A stretch of 64,000 nt of DNA. Origin: Microbacterium sp. A20 (GTDB lineage: Bacteria > Actinomycetota > Actinomycetes > Actinomycetales > Microbacteriaceae). Made by a program: the position numbers and the translations under genes. The DNA is taken from NCBI RefSeq assembly GCF_004794515.1, contig NZ_SSDF01000055.1, forward strand, positions 1 through 64,000, written 5' to 3'. Of the stretch, positions 56,818 through 64,000 are shown piece after piece; within the stretch, counting starts at the first letter, position 1, and the number at the start of each line of letters is the position of its first letter. The notes beneath the pieces are model-generated. The model did no database searches. It was not told where the DNA came from and saw only the letters and a program-made list of their open reading frames with translations.

Positions 56818-57863
56818 TGCGCGGCCCTCGACTCGGCGACGCGCGGGGCAGGAGCGGCGGACTCGGCGCCGTGCGCGAGGTGCGCGGTCACGAGGAACAG
56901 GAGCACGAACGCCGTGATCTCGAGCACCGGTGCCACCCTTCCGCCGATGGCGGCGAGCTCTCCGTATCGCCAGAAGACGTCGTAGGTGTTGCTGCGGCCA
57001 TCGCCCATGACCGTGAGCCCGGCGGCCGTGCCCGCGTCGGCGATGAACCGGAGCGCTCCCGCCAGGGCGAGCAGGGCTGCGGATGCCGTGAGCCGGGTGA
57101 TCCCACTCGCGATGTCGCGACGCTCGCGCTGCTCGGCGACGACCGTCTCCGGGCGGAGGAACGCGCGGGCAGCGTTCGCGTGCAGGGCCGCCACGACGAC
57201 GGCGACGAGGGCGACGGTGCAGATCAGGACGGGGATGCCGTACGCCCATCCGTAGAACCAGGGCCGGATCGGGTCGATGGTCTCGTTGGGGACGTCGATC
57301 TCGAGGTAGACGTACGGGCCGCCGTTGAGGTTCGACGACGCGAGTCCGGCGAGCAGGGTGATCGTCGTGAGCGCGAGAAGGGCGAGGGCCGCGCCCACCC
57401 ATGCCACCCGCGAGCTGAAGGTCAGCCAGGTCCGGCGCGCGGCGACGATCGGACGCTCGGGAGGGGTGCTGCCTCGCGTCGCGATCATCGCCAGCAGCAC
57501 GGCGACCCCGACGGATGCGGTGAACACCGGCGTCGCGTATCGCCACCAGGAGACGACGCCGTTGAGGCTCACACCGAACATGCCCAGGACGTACCCGGTG
57601 ACCAGGTTCTCGGCGACGAAGATCACGATCACGGCGATCGCCGCGATGCCGAGCGTGACGTGCTCGGGCGCGTAGCGGACGGATACGGCGGCGGCCGCCG
57701 AGGGGGTGAGTCGGACGCGGCTCCGCCTCCGCGCCGCCCATCGGGGCGAGACGGCGATCCCGACCGCGATGATCGCCGCGACGACCAGCGAGACGAAGGG
57801 CAGCGACAGCAGGGCGCCCGCCCACTGGGCCGGGTCGAGCAGAGATGCGATGTGAGCAGGCAT
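56814..57863 (-). CDS. Multi-pass membrane protein coupled to the YtrA regulator
   Basis: A 349-residue protein with about seven to eight hydrophobic segments, for example LPFVSLVVAAIIAVGIAV, LGIAAIAVIVIFVAENLVTGYVLG, FTASVGVAVLLAMIA and EITAFVLLFLVTAHLA. No transporter or enzyme motif is recognised. A loop near the middle (NLNGGPYVYLEIDVPNETIDP) may lie outside. It shares a transcript with the GntR gene. It could be the protein sensed or controlled by the YtrA system, but the role is unknown. Confidence 0.7.
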   Translation of the reverse strand: MPAHIASLLDPAQWAGALLSLPFVSLVVAAIIAVGIAVSPRWAARRRSRVRLTPSAAAAVSVRYAPEHVTLGIAAIAVIVIFVAENLVTGYVLGMFGVSLNGVVSWWRYATPVFTASVGVAVLLAMIATRGSTPPERPIVAARRTWLTFSSRVAWVGAALALLALTTITLLAGLASSNLNGGPYVYLEIDVPNETIDPIRPWFYGWAYGIPVLICTVALVAVVVAALHANAARAFLRPETVVAEQRERRDIASGITRLTASAALLALAGALRFIADAGTAAGLTVMGDGRSNTYDVFWRYGELAAIGGRVAPVLEITAFVLLFLVTAHLAHGAESAAPAPRVAESRAAQ

Positions 57864-57880
57864 GCAGGATCCGTTCTTGA

Positions 57881-57912
57881 TTGTGTCATATGTCTATCAC
57901 AAGTTGTATCAA
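57881..57912 (-). promoter_or_regulatory. Promoter and candidate YtrA operator of the membrane protein/gntR operon
   Basis: On the minus strand TTGATA (57907-57912), 16 nt, TATGAC (57885-57890). A dyad TTGTG (57881-57885) / CACAA (57898-57902) spans the -10 and spacer, a typical repressor position. The stretch is clearly AT-richer than its surroundings. Confidence 0.5.
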
Positions 57913-58130
57913 CGTGAGGACACAAAAGGCGGGCTGCTCAGGTTGCCCACTTGTTCGCCCGCGTGCAGAAATCCCTGATCCGCGCGCGGTGGGGTTCGCT
58001 GTCAGCGAAGGTCAGCCTCGAGGGGGATACGAATGTCCACGGTTCGTGGCACTCTGTCTTGTGGCCGGTTGTCGGTCGGCATCCGTCTGCCGAGAAACCC
58101 GCCGTTTCATCCTTCCTAGAAAGTCCGCCT

Positions 58131-59858
58131 GTGCTGGGAAAAATCCTCTTCCGCTATCTCTCCCGATATCGGTGGCTGCTGCTCGGCGTGCTGGTGTTCC
58201 AGCTCGCCAGCGCTGCGGCGACCCTCTACCTCCCGCGCCTGAACGCCGACATCATCGACAAGGGCGTCGCCCAGGGTGACACCGGCTACATCTGGGGCAC
58301 GGGACTGTTCATGCTCGCGGTGTCGCTCGGGCAGATCATCGCCTCGATCACGGCGACCTACTTCGCCGCGCGCGCCGCGATGGGCGCCGGGCGCGACATC
58401 CGCGCCGACGTCTTCGGCAAGGTCAGCGGGTTCTCCGAGCGCGAGGTGTCGCAGTTCGGCGCCGGCTCGCTCATCACCCGCAACACCAACGACGTGCAGC
58501 AGGTGCAGATGCTCGCGATGATGGGCGCCACCATGCTCGTCACCGCCCCGCTGCTCGCGATCGGCGGCATCATCTTCGCCGTCCAGACCAACGTCGGCCT
58601 CAGCTGGCTGATCGCCGTCTCGGTGCCCGCGCTGCTCATCCTGGCCGCGCTCGTGATCGGCCGCATGGTCCCGCTGTTCCGCAGCTACCAGGGCAAGCTC
58701 GACAACGTCAACCGCATCATGCGCGAGCAGCTGACCGGCGTCCGCGTCGTGCGTGCGTTCGTTCGCGAGCGCATCGAAGAAGACCGCTTCCGCGGAGCCA
58801 ACACCGACATCATGGTCGTCGGCCGCAAGGTCGGCTCGCTGTTCGTGCTGCTGTTCCCGCTGTTCATGCTCATCCTCAACGTGACCGTCGTCTCGGTCAT
58901 CTGGTTCGGCGGCATCGAGGTCAACAACGGCACGGTGCAGGTCGGCACGCTGTTCGCGTTCATGCAGTACATCGGCCAGATCATGGGCGGTGTCATCATG
59001 GCGAGCTTCATGGCGATGATGATCCCGCGCGCCGCCGTCTCGGCCGAGCGCATCGGCGAGGTGCTCAACTCCGAGTCGACCCTGGTCCGTCCCGAGAACG
59101 GCGTCACCGAGTTCCCGGTGCCCGGGGCCGTCGCGCTCGACGACGTCGAGTTCACCTACCCCGGTGCCGACTCCCCGGTGCTCCGCGGCATCAGCTTCGC
59201 CGCCGAGCCGGGTGAGACGGTCGCGATCGTCGGATCCACCGGTTCCGGCAAGACGACGCTCATCTCGCTCATCCCGCGCCTCTTCGACGTCTCGGGCGGA
59301 TCCGTGCACGTCGGCGGTACCGACGTGCGCGACGCCGACGTCGAGTCGCTGTGGGACAGCATCGGCCTCGTGCCGCAGCGTCCGTTCCTCTTCACCGGCA
59401 CCGTCGCGTCGAACCTGCGATACGGACGCGAAGAGGCGACCGACGAGGAGCTCTGGCACGCGCTCGACATCGCGCAGGGTCGCGACTTCGTCGAGGAGAT
59501 GCCCGACGGTCTCGAGTCGCGCATCGCTCAGGGCGGCACGAACGTCTCGGGCGGTCAGCGTCAGCGTCTCGCGATCGCGCGTGCGATCGTGCACCAGCCG
59601 AAGATCCTCGTCTTCGACGACTCGTTCTCGGCGCTCGACCTCACGACCGACGCCCGGCTGCGCCAAGCGCTGTGGCGGGAGCTCCCGCACGTGACGAAGA
59701 TCGTGGTCGCGCAGCGCGTCTCCACGATCACGGACGCCGACCGCATCGTCGTCCTCGACGGCGGCACAATGGTCGGCGTCGGCACGCATGAGGAACTCCT
59801 CGAGACGAATGACACCTACCGAGAGATCGTCGAGTCGCAGCTGGGGGTGGACGCATGA
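58131..59858 (+). CDS. ABC exporter half, degenerate-site subunit
   Basis: A 575-residue half transporter: six transmembrane helices (about 1-310) and an ATPase domain. Walker A is GSTGSGKT, signature VSGGQRQRL and Walker B ILVFDDSFSALD, where the catalytic Glu is Asp. The switch His is Gln (VAQRVST). Such changes mark the subunit carrying the degenerate ATP site in heterodimeric exporters (BmrCD, TM287/288, TmrAB). Start GTG at 58131 lies 8 nt after TAGAAA; the open frame to 57951 is not supported. Its stop overlaps the partner gene (ATGA). Confidence 0.88.
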   Translation: MLGKILFRYLSRYRWLLLGVLVFQLASAAATLYLPRLNADIIDKGVAQGDTGYIWGTGLFMLAVSLGQIIASITATYFAARAAMGAGRDIRADVFGKVSGFSEREVSQFGAGSLITRNTNDVQQVQMLAMMGATMLVTAPLLAIGGIIFAVQTNVGLSWLIAVSVPALLILAALVIGRMVPLFRSYQGKLDNVNRIMREQLTGVRVVRAFVRERIEEDRFRGANTDIMVVGRKVGSLFVLLFPLFMLILNVTVVSVIWFGGIEVNNGTVQVGTLFAFMQYIGQIMGGVIMASFMAMMIPRAAVSAERIGEVLNSESTLVRPENGVTEFPVPGAVALDDVEFTYPGADSPVLRGISFAAEPGETVAIVGSTGSGKTTLISLIPRLFDVSGGSVHVGGTDVRDADVESLWDSIGLVPQRPFLFTGTVASNLRYGREEATDEELWHALDIAQGRDFVEEMPDGLESRIAQGGTNVSGGQRQRLAIARAIVHQPKILVFDDSFSALDLTTDARLRQALWRELPHVTKIVVAQRVSTITDADRIVVLDGGTMVGVGTHEELLETNDTYREIVESQLGVDA

Positions 59859-62131
59859 GCGAGCAGAACGACCCTTCGACAAACTCAGGGACCCAACCCC
59901 GCCGAGGCCGCGGCCGCGGCAAGACGACGACGGCTGTGGCCGAGGTCGAGCTGTCGGCCGAGGAGCAGTACGAGGCCGAGCTCGCCGAGCAGGCTCGCCA
60001 GAACTCCGGTGACTGGGACAGCGTGGCACCGGGCAAGGCCGACAACTTCGGTCCGAGCTTCGCGCGCATGATCGGGCTGCTGAAGCCCTCCGCGATCTGG
60101 TTCGTCTTCGTGTCGATCCTCGGCGCCATCGGCGTCGTGCTCACGGTCGCGGCCCCCAAGGTGCTCGCCGAGGCGACCAACCTCGTCTACAAGGGCTTCA
60201 TCTCGATCCAGCTCGGACAGCCGAACGGCGACTTCCCCGGGTTCCCGGCGGGTACACCGCAGGACGTCGTGATCGATGCGCTGCGCGGGGCGGGTCAGGA
60301 CGACTTCGCCAACCAGGTCGGAGCGCTGGGCGACTTCACGGTCGGACAGGGCGTCGACTTCGAGGCGCTGCGTCTCGTGATCGCCGCGGTGCTCGCGATC
60401 TATGTGGCTGCGGCATTCCTCACCTGGATCCAGGGTTACGTCATCAACGTGATCATGGTGCGCACCATGTGGCGACTGAGGGAGTCGGTCGAGGCGAAGA
60501 TCAACCGCCTGCCGCTGGCGTACTTCGACAAGGTGCAACGCGGTGAGCTGATCTCGCGCGTCACGAACGACATCGACAACATCACGCAGACGATGCAGCA
60601 GTCGCTGTCCGGTGCCCTCACCTCGGTGCTCACCGTGATCGGCGTGCTCGTCATGATGTTCTCGATCTCGTGGCAGCTGGCACTCGTCGCGCTCATCACG
60701 CTGCCGCTCATGGGCGTGATCTTCGGCATCATCGGACCGCGCTCGCAGAAGGCCTTCGGCACGCAGTGGCGCAAGGTCGGTCGACTGAACGCCCGCGTCG
60801 AGGAGGCGTTCTCCGGCCACGCGCTGGTGAAGGTCTTCGGACGCGAGAAGGATGCTCTGGACAAGTTCCAGGTCGAGAACGAAGAGCTGTTCCAGGCGAG
60901 CTTCAAGGCGCAGTTCCTCTCCGGCATCATCATGCCGGCGATGATGTTCGTCGGGAACCTCAGCTACGTGGGCATCGCGGTGCTCGGCGGCCTGATGGTC
61001 GCGAACGGCCAGCTGCGTCTCGGCGACGTGCAGGCGTTCATCCAGTACTCGCAGCAGTTCACGCAGCCGCTGTCCGAGCTGGGCGGCATGGCCGCGGTGG
61101 TCCAGTCGGGCACGGCATCCGCCGAGCGGGTGTTCGAGCTGCTCGACGCCGACGAGCAGGAGGCGGACGACGCCGATGCTCCCGAGCTCGTCGAGGGCAA
61201 GGGCGTCATCGAGTTCGAGAACGTCGCGTTTTCGTACACGCCCGAGCGTCCGCTCATCCGGGACCTGTCGTTCCGGGTGGAACCGGGCCAGACGGTCGCG
61301 ATCGTCGGTCCGACGGGTGCGGGCAAGACGACGCTGGTCAACCTGATCATGCGCTTCTACGAGCTCAGCGGCGGACGCATCACCCTCGACGGCCAGGACA
61401 TCGCCGAGGTGACCCGCGACGAGCTGCGCTCGCGCACCGGCATGGTGCTGCAGGACCCGTGGTTGTTCGCCGGCAGCATCCGCGAGAACATCCGATACGG
61501 TCGCTCCACGGCGACCGACGAAGAGGTTCTCGCCGCCGCCAAGGCGACGTACGTCGACCGCTTCGTGCACGCCCTCCCCGAGGGTTACGACACGGTGCTC
61601 GACGAGGATGCCGCGAACGTCTCGGCGGGTGAGCGTCAGCTCATCACGATCGCCCGGGCGTTCGTCGCGCAGCCGTCGATCCTCATCCTCGATGAGGCCA
61701 CATCGGCCGTCGACACGCGCACCGAGCTGCTGCTGCAGCACGCGATGGCCGCGCTCCGGGAGGGGCGCACGTCGTTCGTGATCGCGCACCGTCTGTCGAC
61801 GATCCGCGACGCCGACCTCATCCTCGTGATGGAGCACGGCGACATCGTGGAGAAGGGCACGCACGACGAGCTCATCGCCGCGCAGGGCGCCTACTGGCGC
61901 CTGTACCAGTCGCAGTTCGAGCAGGCGGCGACCGACATCGACGCCGAAGACGCGCTCACCGGATCGACGCCCGTCGTCGTCACCGGAGAGGCCGACGCCG
62001 ACGAGAGTGCCAAGGAAGAGGCTGCCGCCGTCGCCGGAGCGTCGGTCGGCGCCCAGGTGCCGGCGGCCGAGACCGCTGCCGCGCAGGCTCTGCTCGAAGA
62101 CGGGGCCGACGGCTCCGCTCCTCGCGGCTGA
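59855..62131 (+). CDS. ABC exporter half, catalytic-site subunit
   Basis: A 758-residue partner of the preceding gene. It has an N-terminal extension of about 60 residues rich in charged residues and Gln, six transmembrane helices, and an ATPase with Walker A GPTGAGKT, Walker B ILILDEATSAVD (Glu kept) and switch His in IAHRLST. The signature is VSAGERQL, non-canonical, as expected for the half that completes the degenerate site. A C-terminal tail of about 70 acidic, Ala-rich residues follows. A diverged palindromic repeat at 59874-59893 encodes DPSTNSGT near the N-terminus. It likely exports a drug, lipid or peptide. Confidence 0.9.
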   Translation: MSEQNDPSTNSGTQPRRGRGRGKTTTAVAEVELSAEEQYEAELAEQARQNSGDWDSVAPGKADNFGPSFARMIGLLKPSAIWFVFVSILGAIGVVLTVAAPKVLAEATNLVYKGFISIQLGQPNGDFPGFPAGTPQDVVIDALRGAGQDDFANQVGALGDFTVGQGVDFEALRLVIAAVLAIYVAAAFLTWIQGYVINVIMVRTMWRLRESVEAKINRLPLAYFDKVQRGELISRVTNDIDNITQTMQQSLSGALTSVLTVIGVLVMMFSISWQLALVALITLPLMGVIFGIIGPRSQKAFGTQWRKVGRLNARVEEAFSGHALVKVFGREKDALDKFQVENEELFQASFKAQFLSGIIMPAMMFVGNLSYVGIAVLGGLMVANGQLRLGDVQAFIQYSQQFTQPLSELGGMAAVVQSGTASAERVFELLDADEQEADDADAPELVEGKGVIEFENVAFSYTPERPLIRDLSFRVEPGQTVAIVGPTGAGKTTLVNLIMRFYELSGGRITLDGQDIAEVTRDELRSRTGMVLQDPWLFAGSIRENIRYGRSTATDEEVLAAAKATYVDRFVHALPEGYDTVLDEDAANVSAGERQLITIARAFVAQPSILILDEATSAVDTRTELLLQHAMAALREGRTSFVIAHRLSTIRDADLILVMEHGDIVEKGTHDELIAAQGAYWRLYQSQFEQAATDIDAEDALTGSTPVVVTGEADADESAKEEAAAVAGASVGAQVPAAETAAAQALLEDGADGSAPRG
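59874..59893 (-). repeat. REP-like palindromic repeat near the start of the ABC exporter gene
   Basis: Minus strand GGTCCCTGAGTTTGTCGAAG, three differences from the 20-mer found in pepO and hemA. Again inside a reading frame. Confidence 0.65.
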
Positions 62132-62146
62132 TCCGCATCACGCAGC

Positions 62147-62184
62147 ACAGCGCCCCATCCCGCACCCGCGGGGTGGGGCGCTGT
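62147..62184 (+). terminator. Terminator of the ABC exporter operon
   Basis: A 17-bp stem (62147-62163 with 62168-62184, one T-G pair) with a 4-nt loop ACCC, followed by TCTGTG. Confidence 0.75.
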
Positions 62185-62250
62185 TCTGTGCACGCCCTTT
62201 CCTCGCTTTCCTCGCATCCTGCCGTGCAGAGCGGATGCGCAGCAGGTGAG

Positions 62251-62300
62251 GAGTCAAACAACGCCGCCTCCCAAGGCCTGGAGGCGGCGTTGTTTGACTC
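62251..62300. terminator. Strong bidirectional terminator
   Basis: Perfect 21-bp arms (62251-62271 and 62280-62300) with an 8-nt loop CAAGGCCT. The AAACAAC/GTTGTTT part near the base gives U-rich RNA in both directions. It lies 15 bp after the stop of the carboxypeptidase gene and ends both convergent units. Confidence 0.85.
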
Positions 62301-62315
62301 TTCAGGGCGAGCGAG

Positions 62316-64000
62316 TCAGCGGGCGTCGGTGGTGATGCCGAGGAGCTCGAGCGGGTGGGTCAGGCGCCACCACGGGCTCGGACCCTCGACGTCTTCGGCC
62401 AGGACCAGGGGAACCGTCGCGCTGTCGAGCGGGCCGACCGTGGTCATCGTCCCCACCGTGCCGTCTTCGTCGCGCTCGTCCGCGAGATCGAAGGTCGGGG
62501 TGGCCGTCGCGAGGGCGCCGTTCCACAGCACCACATCGGCGTCGGACTCGGTGATGACCTCGACGTCCTCGCCCCACAGGGTCGTGACGCGTCCCACGAC
62601 CGTGCCCGCGGCGACCGCCGGTCCCTGTGCCTGCAGCGCGGCCTCCGTCTCGGCGAACAGGGAGCGGGTCAGGGCGAGGCGCTCGTCGTCGCCCGCCTGG
62701 TTCAGCGCGGCCGCGTACAGCTGCACGGTCGTGTCGCCGACGGTCACATCCTTCGCCGTGAGCAGGTTCCAGCCGACCAGCGTGCCGGTCTTGATGCCGA
62801 CGACACCCGGGTCGGCGAGCATCCCGTTCGTGTTGACGACCGTGCCCGCGCCGGGCAGATCCACCGATTTCGTGCCCACGATCTCCGCGAACACCGGGTT
62901 CTGCATCGCCAGCTCACCCAGCGCGATCAGCGAGTCGGGCGTCGAGACGTTGCGCTCATCGAAGCCGGACGGGGTGACGACCGTGATGCCGGTGAGGTTG
63001 CGCTCGCGCAGCCAGATCTCCGCGGCGGACGCGAACTCGCGATCGGAGCCCCAGATCTCGGACGCGAGCCGATCGATGTAGTTGTTCGCCGACCCGAGGA
63101 GGGTGCCCTGCAGCAGCTGGTACTCGGTCAGCACGCCGTCGACGGGCACATCCAGCGCCGACTGATCGCTGCGCCGGTAGTCCCAGTACTCCACGCTGTC
63201 GCCGTAGTCGAAGCGGAACTCGGGTCCCTGTTCGCCGAGGGCCAGCGGCATCCGGTCGAGCACCATCAGGCTGCTCACGACCTTGGTGATGCTCGCGATG
63301 CTCACCGCGGCGGGACTCGAGGCCGCCGTGCTCAGCCCGCCGATGCCGACCGCCGCACTGCCCTCGCCGGGCCAGGTGAGCGCAGCCGCGGCGGCGGGGA
63401 CGGTGGCGAATTCGACGGACTGCACCGTGGGCGGCACTTCGTGCAGGGGCCACAGCATCGTCGTGCCGGCGTAGGCGGCGACGATCGCGACGAGGGTCGC
63501 CAACGGCACGAGGATCCCCGGGCGGGCGATCGCCGGGCGCAGGTGGGCACCGCGCATCAGGCCGCCCGTCTGCTCGGCCTCGGCCGGCTCGTCGAGAGTC
63601 GCGAGAGGCGGATGTGCGGCGACTGTCGCGGCATCCACCCAGGTCAGGGCCGTCGCTCCGGTCGTCTCGTCCGCCCACTGCGGTGCATTCGCATCGAGGA
63701 GCGCATTCGCGTCATCAGCGGGCTCCTCGGTGACCGTTCGCTCCGTGGGGACGAACGGCGGCTTGGTCAGCGGGGGCGTCGCCGGTGTTGAGGCCTCCGC
63801 AGGCGCTGCGGGCTCCACGGGCTCCAAGGGCGCAGCGGGCGCCGCGACGGGTCCGGAGGAGGACTCGGGTTCCGGCTCGACGTCGCCTCCCGTGGAACTC
63901 TGCGTCGTGAACAGCGCTCCGATCGCCGCGGAGTCGACGGGGATCGCCGGGGGCGCGGCGGCATCCGGGGGGCGCACGTCGCCCGCGAACAGGCGGTCGG
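62316..64000 (-). CDS. D-alanyl-D-alanine carboxypeptidase (S11-type), N-terminus beyond window
   Basis: Penicillin-binding D,D-carboxypeptidase. From the readable part: a cytosolic Pro/Ala/Glu-rich N-terminal region of about 170 residues, one transmembrane helix (ILVPLATLVAIVAAYAGTTML), then the catalytic domain with SxxK as SIASITKVVSS, SxN as LGSANNYID and KTG as GIKTGTLVGW. The enzyme faces outside and trims D-Ala from peptidoglycan stems. A GTG at 63977 could be a start, but the frame stays open to 64000 (DRLFAGDVRPPD), so the true N-terminus probably lies outside. Confidence 0.88.
   Translation of the reverse strand, partial: DRLFAGDVRPPDAAAPPAIPVDSAAIGALFTTQSSTGGDVEPEPESSSGPVAAPAAPLEPVEPAAPAEASTPATPPLTKPPFVPTERTVTEEPADDANALLDANAPQWADETTGATALTWVDAATVAAHPPLATLDEPAEAEQTGGLMRGAHLRPAIARPGILVPLATLVAIVAAYAGTTMLWPLHEVPPTVQSVEFATVPAAAAALTWPGEGSAAVGIGGLSTAASSPAAVSIASITKVVSSLMVLDRMPLALGEQGPEFRFDYGDSVEYWDYRRSDQSALDVPVDGVLTEYQLLQGTLLGSANNYIDRLASEIWGSDREFASAAEIWLRERNLTGITVVTPSGFDERNVSTPDSLIALGELAMQNPVFAEIVGTKSVDLPGAGTVVNTNGMLADPGVVGIKTGTLVGWNLLTAKDVTVGDTTVQLYAAALNQAGDDERLALTRSLFAETEAALQAQGPAVAAGTVVGRVTTLWGEDVEVITESDADVVLWNGALATATPTFDLADERDEDGTVGTMTTVGPLDSATVPLVLAEDVEGPSPWWRLTHPLELLGITTDAR

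Noticed and set aside
1..64000. tRNA, rRNA or riboswitch genes
   Set aside because: Gaps between genes were read for tRNA T-loop sequence and for known riboswitch cores and none was found. Most gaps are too short to hold one. This was by eye, so a covariance-model scan would be the decisive test.

Overview
The window is high-GC, densely coded bacterial chromosome. Very short or overlapping gene junctions (ATGA, GTGA), many leaderless genes, a coproporphyrin-type heme cluster with ChdC/HemQ, WYL, YtrA-type GntR and DtxR regulators, and frequent GGATGC within genes all point to an actinobacterium, most likely Microbacteriaceae and probably Microbacterium or a close relative. That placement comes from gene content and sequence style, not from a database search. 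I found no rRNA, tRNA, CRISPR array, integrase, transposase or phage module. This is ordinary chromosome with small repeat elements scattered through it, and no gap without a gene exceeds about 300 bases.

Layout. 1-3522: a truncated HAD phosphatase, exonuclease III, pyrE, a ROK-family sugar kinase, and two tandem paralogous small membrane/coiled-coil genes. 3642-14650: a probable peptidoglycan (muropeptide) recycling locus. An RpiR/MurR-like regulator and MFS transporter face a long operon encoding a peptide-type ABC importer, MurQ, AnmK, a GNAT acetyltransferase, a beta-lactamase-fold serine hydrolase and a fused double ATPase. 14790-17034: a small membrane protein, a YdeI-like protein, a NagD-like phosphatase and a DtxR/MntR-like regulator. 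17044-20914: a TetR regulator facing an amidohydrolase and an NhaC-like antiporter, with a clear operator between them. 20943-22555: an Nramp manganese transporter whose promoter carries two DtxR-type boxes. 22680-35095: mixed housekeeping and transport genes (RNA methyltransferase, VOC protein, MATE and MFS exporters, M13 peptidase, a class A beta-lactamase-like protein without its catalytic residues, a lactate-oxidase-type flavoprotein, a POT peptide transporter). 35221-41857: glycyl-tRNA synthetase, an ABC-F protein with a long leader able to mask its ribosome binding site, a WYL regulator facing an epoxide hydrolase, a DUF1801 protein and a HhH-GPD repair protein.

42111-52245 is a heme gene cluster: hemA on one strand, then hemE, hemY/cgoX, three small envelope genes, chdC/hemQ, hemC, hemD, hemB and hemL on the other. 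All steps from glutamyl-tRNA to heme are present except glutamyl-tRNA synthetase (a general translation gene) and the ferrochelatase. 52365-64000: a small conserved protein, a lone ABC ATPase with a long acidic and histidine-rich tail, a 3-hydroxyisobutyryl-CoA hydrolase-like enzyme, a YtrA-type GntR regulator with a membrane protein, a heterodimeric ABC exporter with one degenerate ATP site, and a D-Ala-D-Ala carboxypeptidase that runs off the window.

The strongest leads are the ABC-fed MurNAc recycling operon, the attenuator-like leader of the ABC-F gene, the ABC ATPase with an acidic/His tail, the inactive-looking beta-lactamase homologue, the shared leaderless promoter architecture (a TAnnnT-like hexamer 6-7 nt before the start codon at 18 genes), and three families of short palindromic repeats, one of which sits in frame inside genes.
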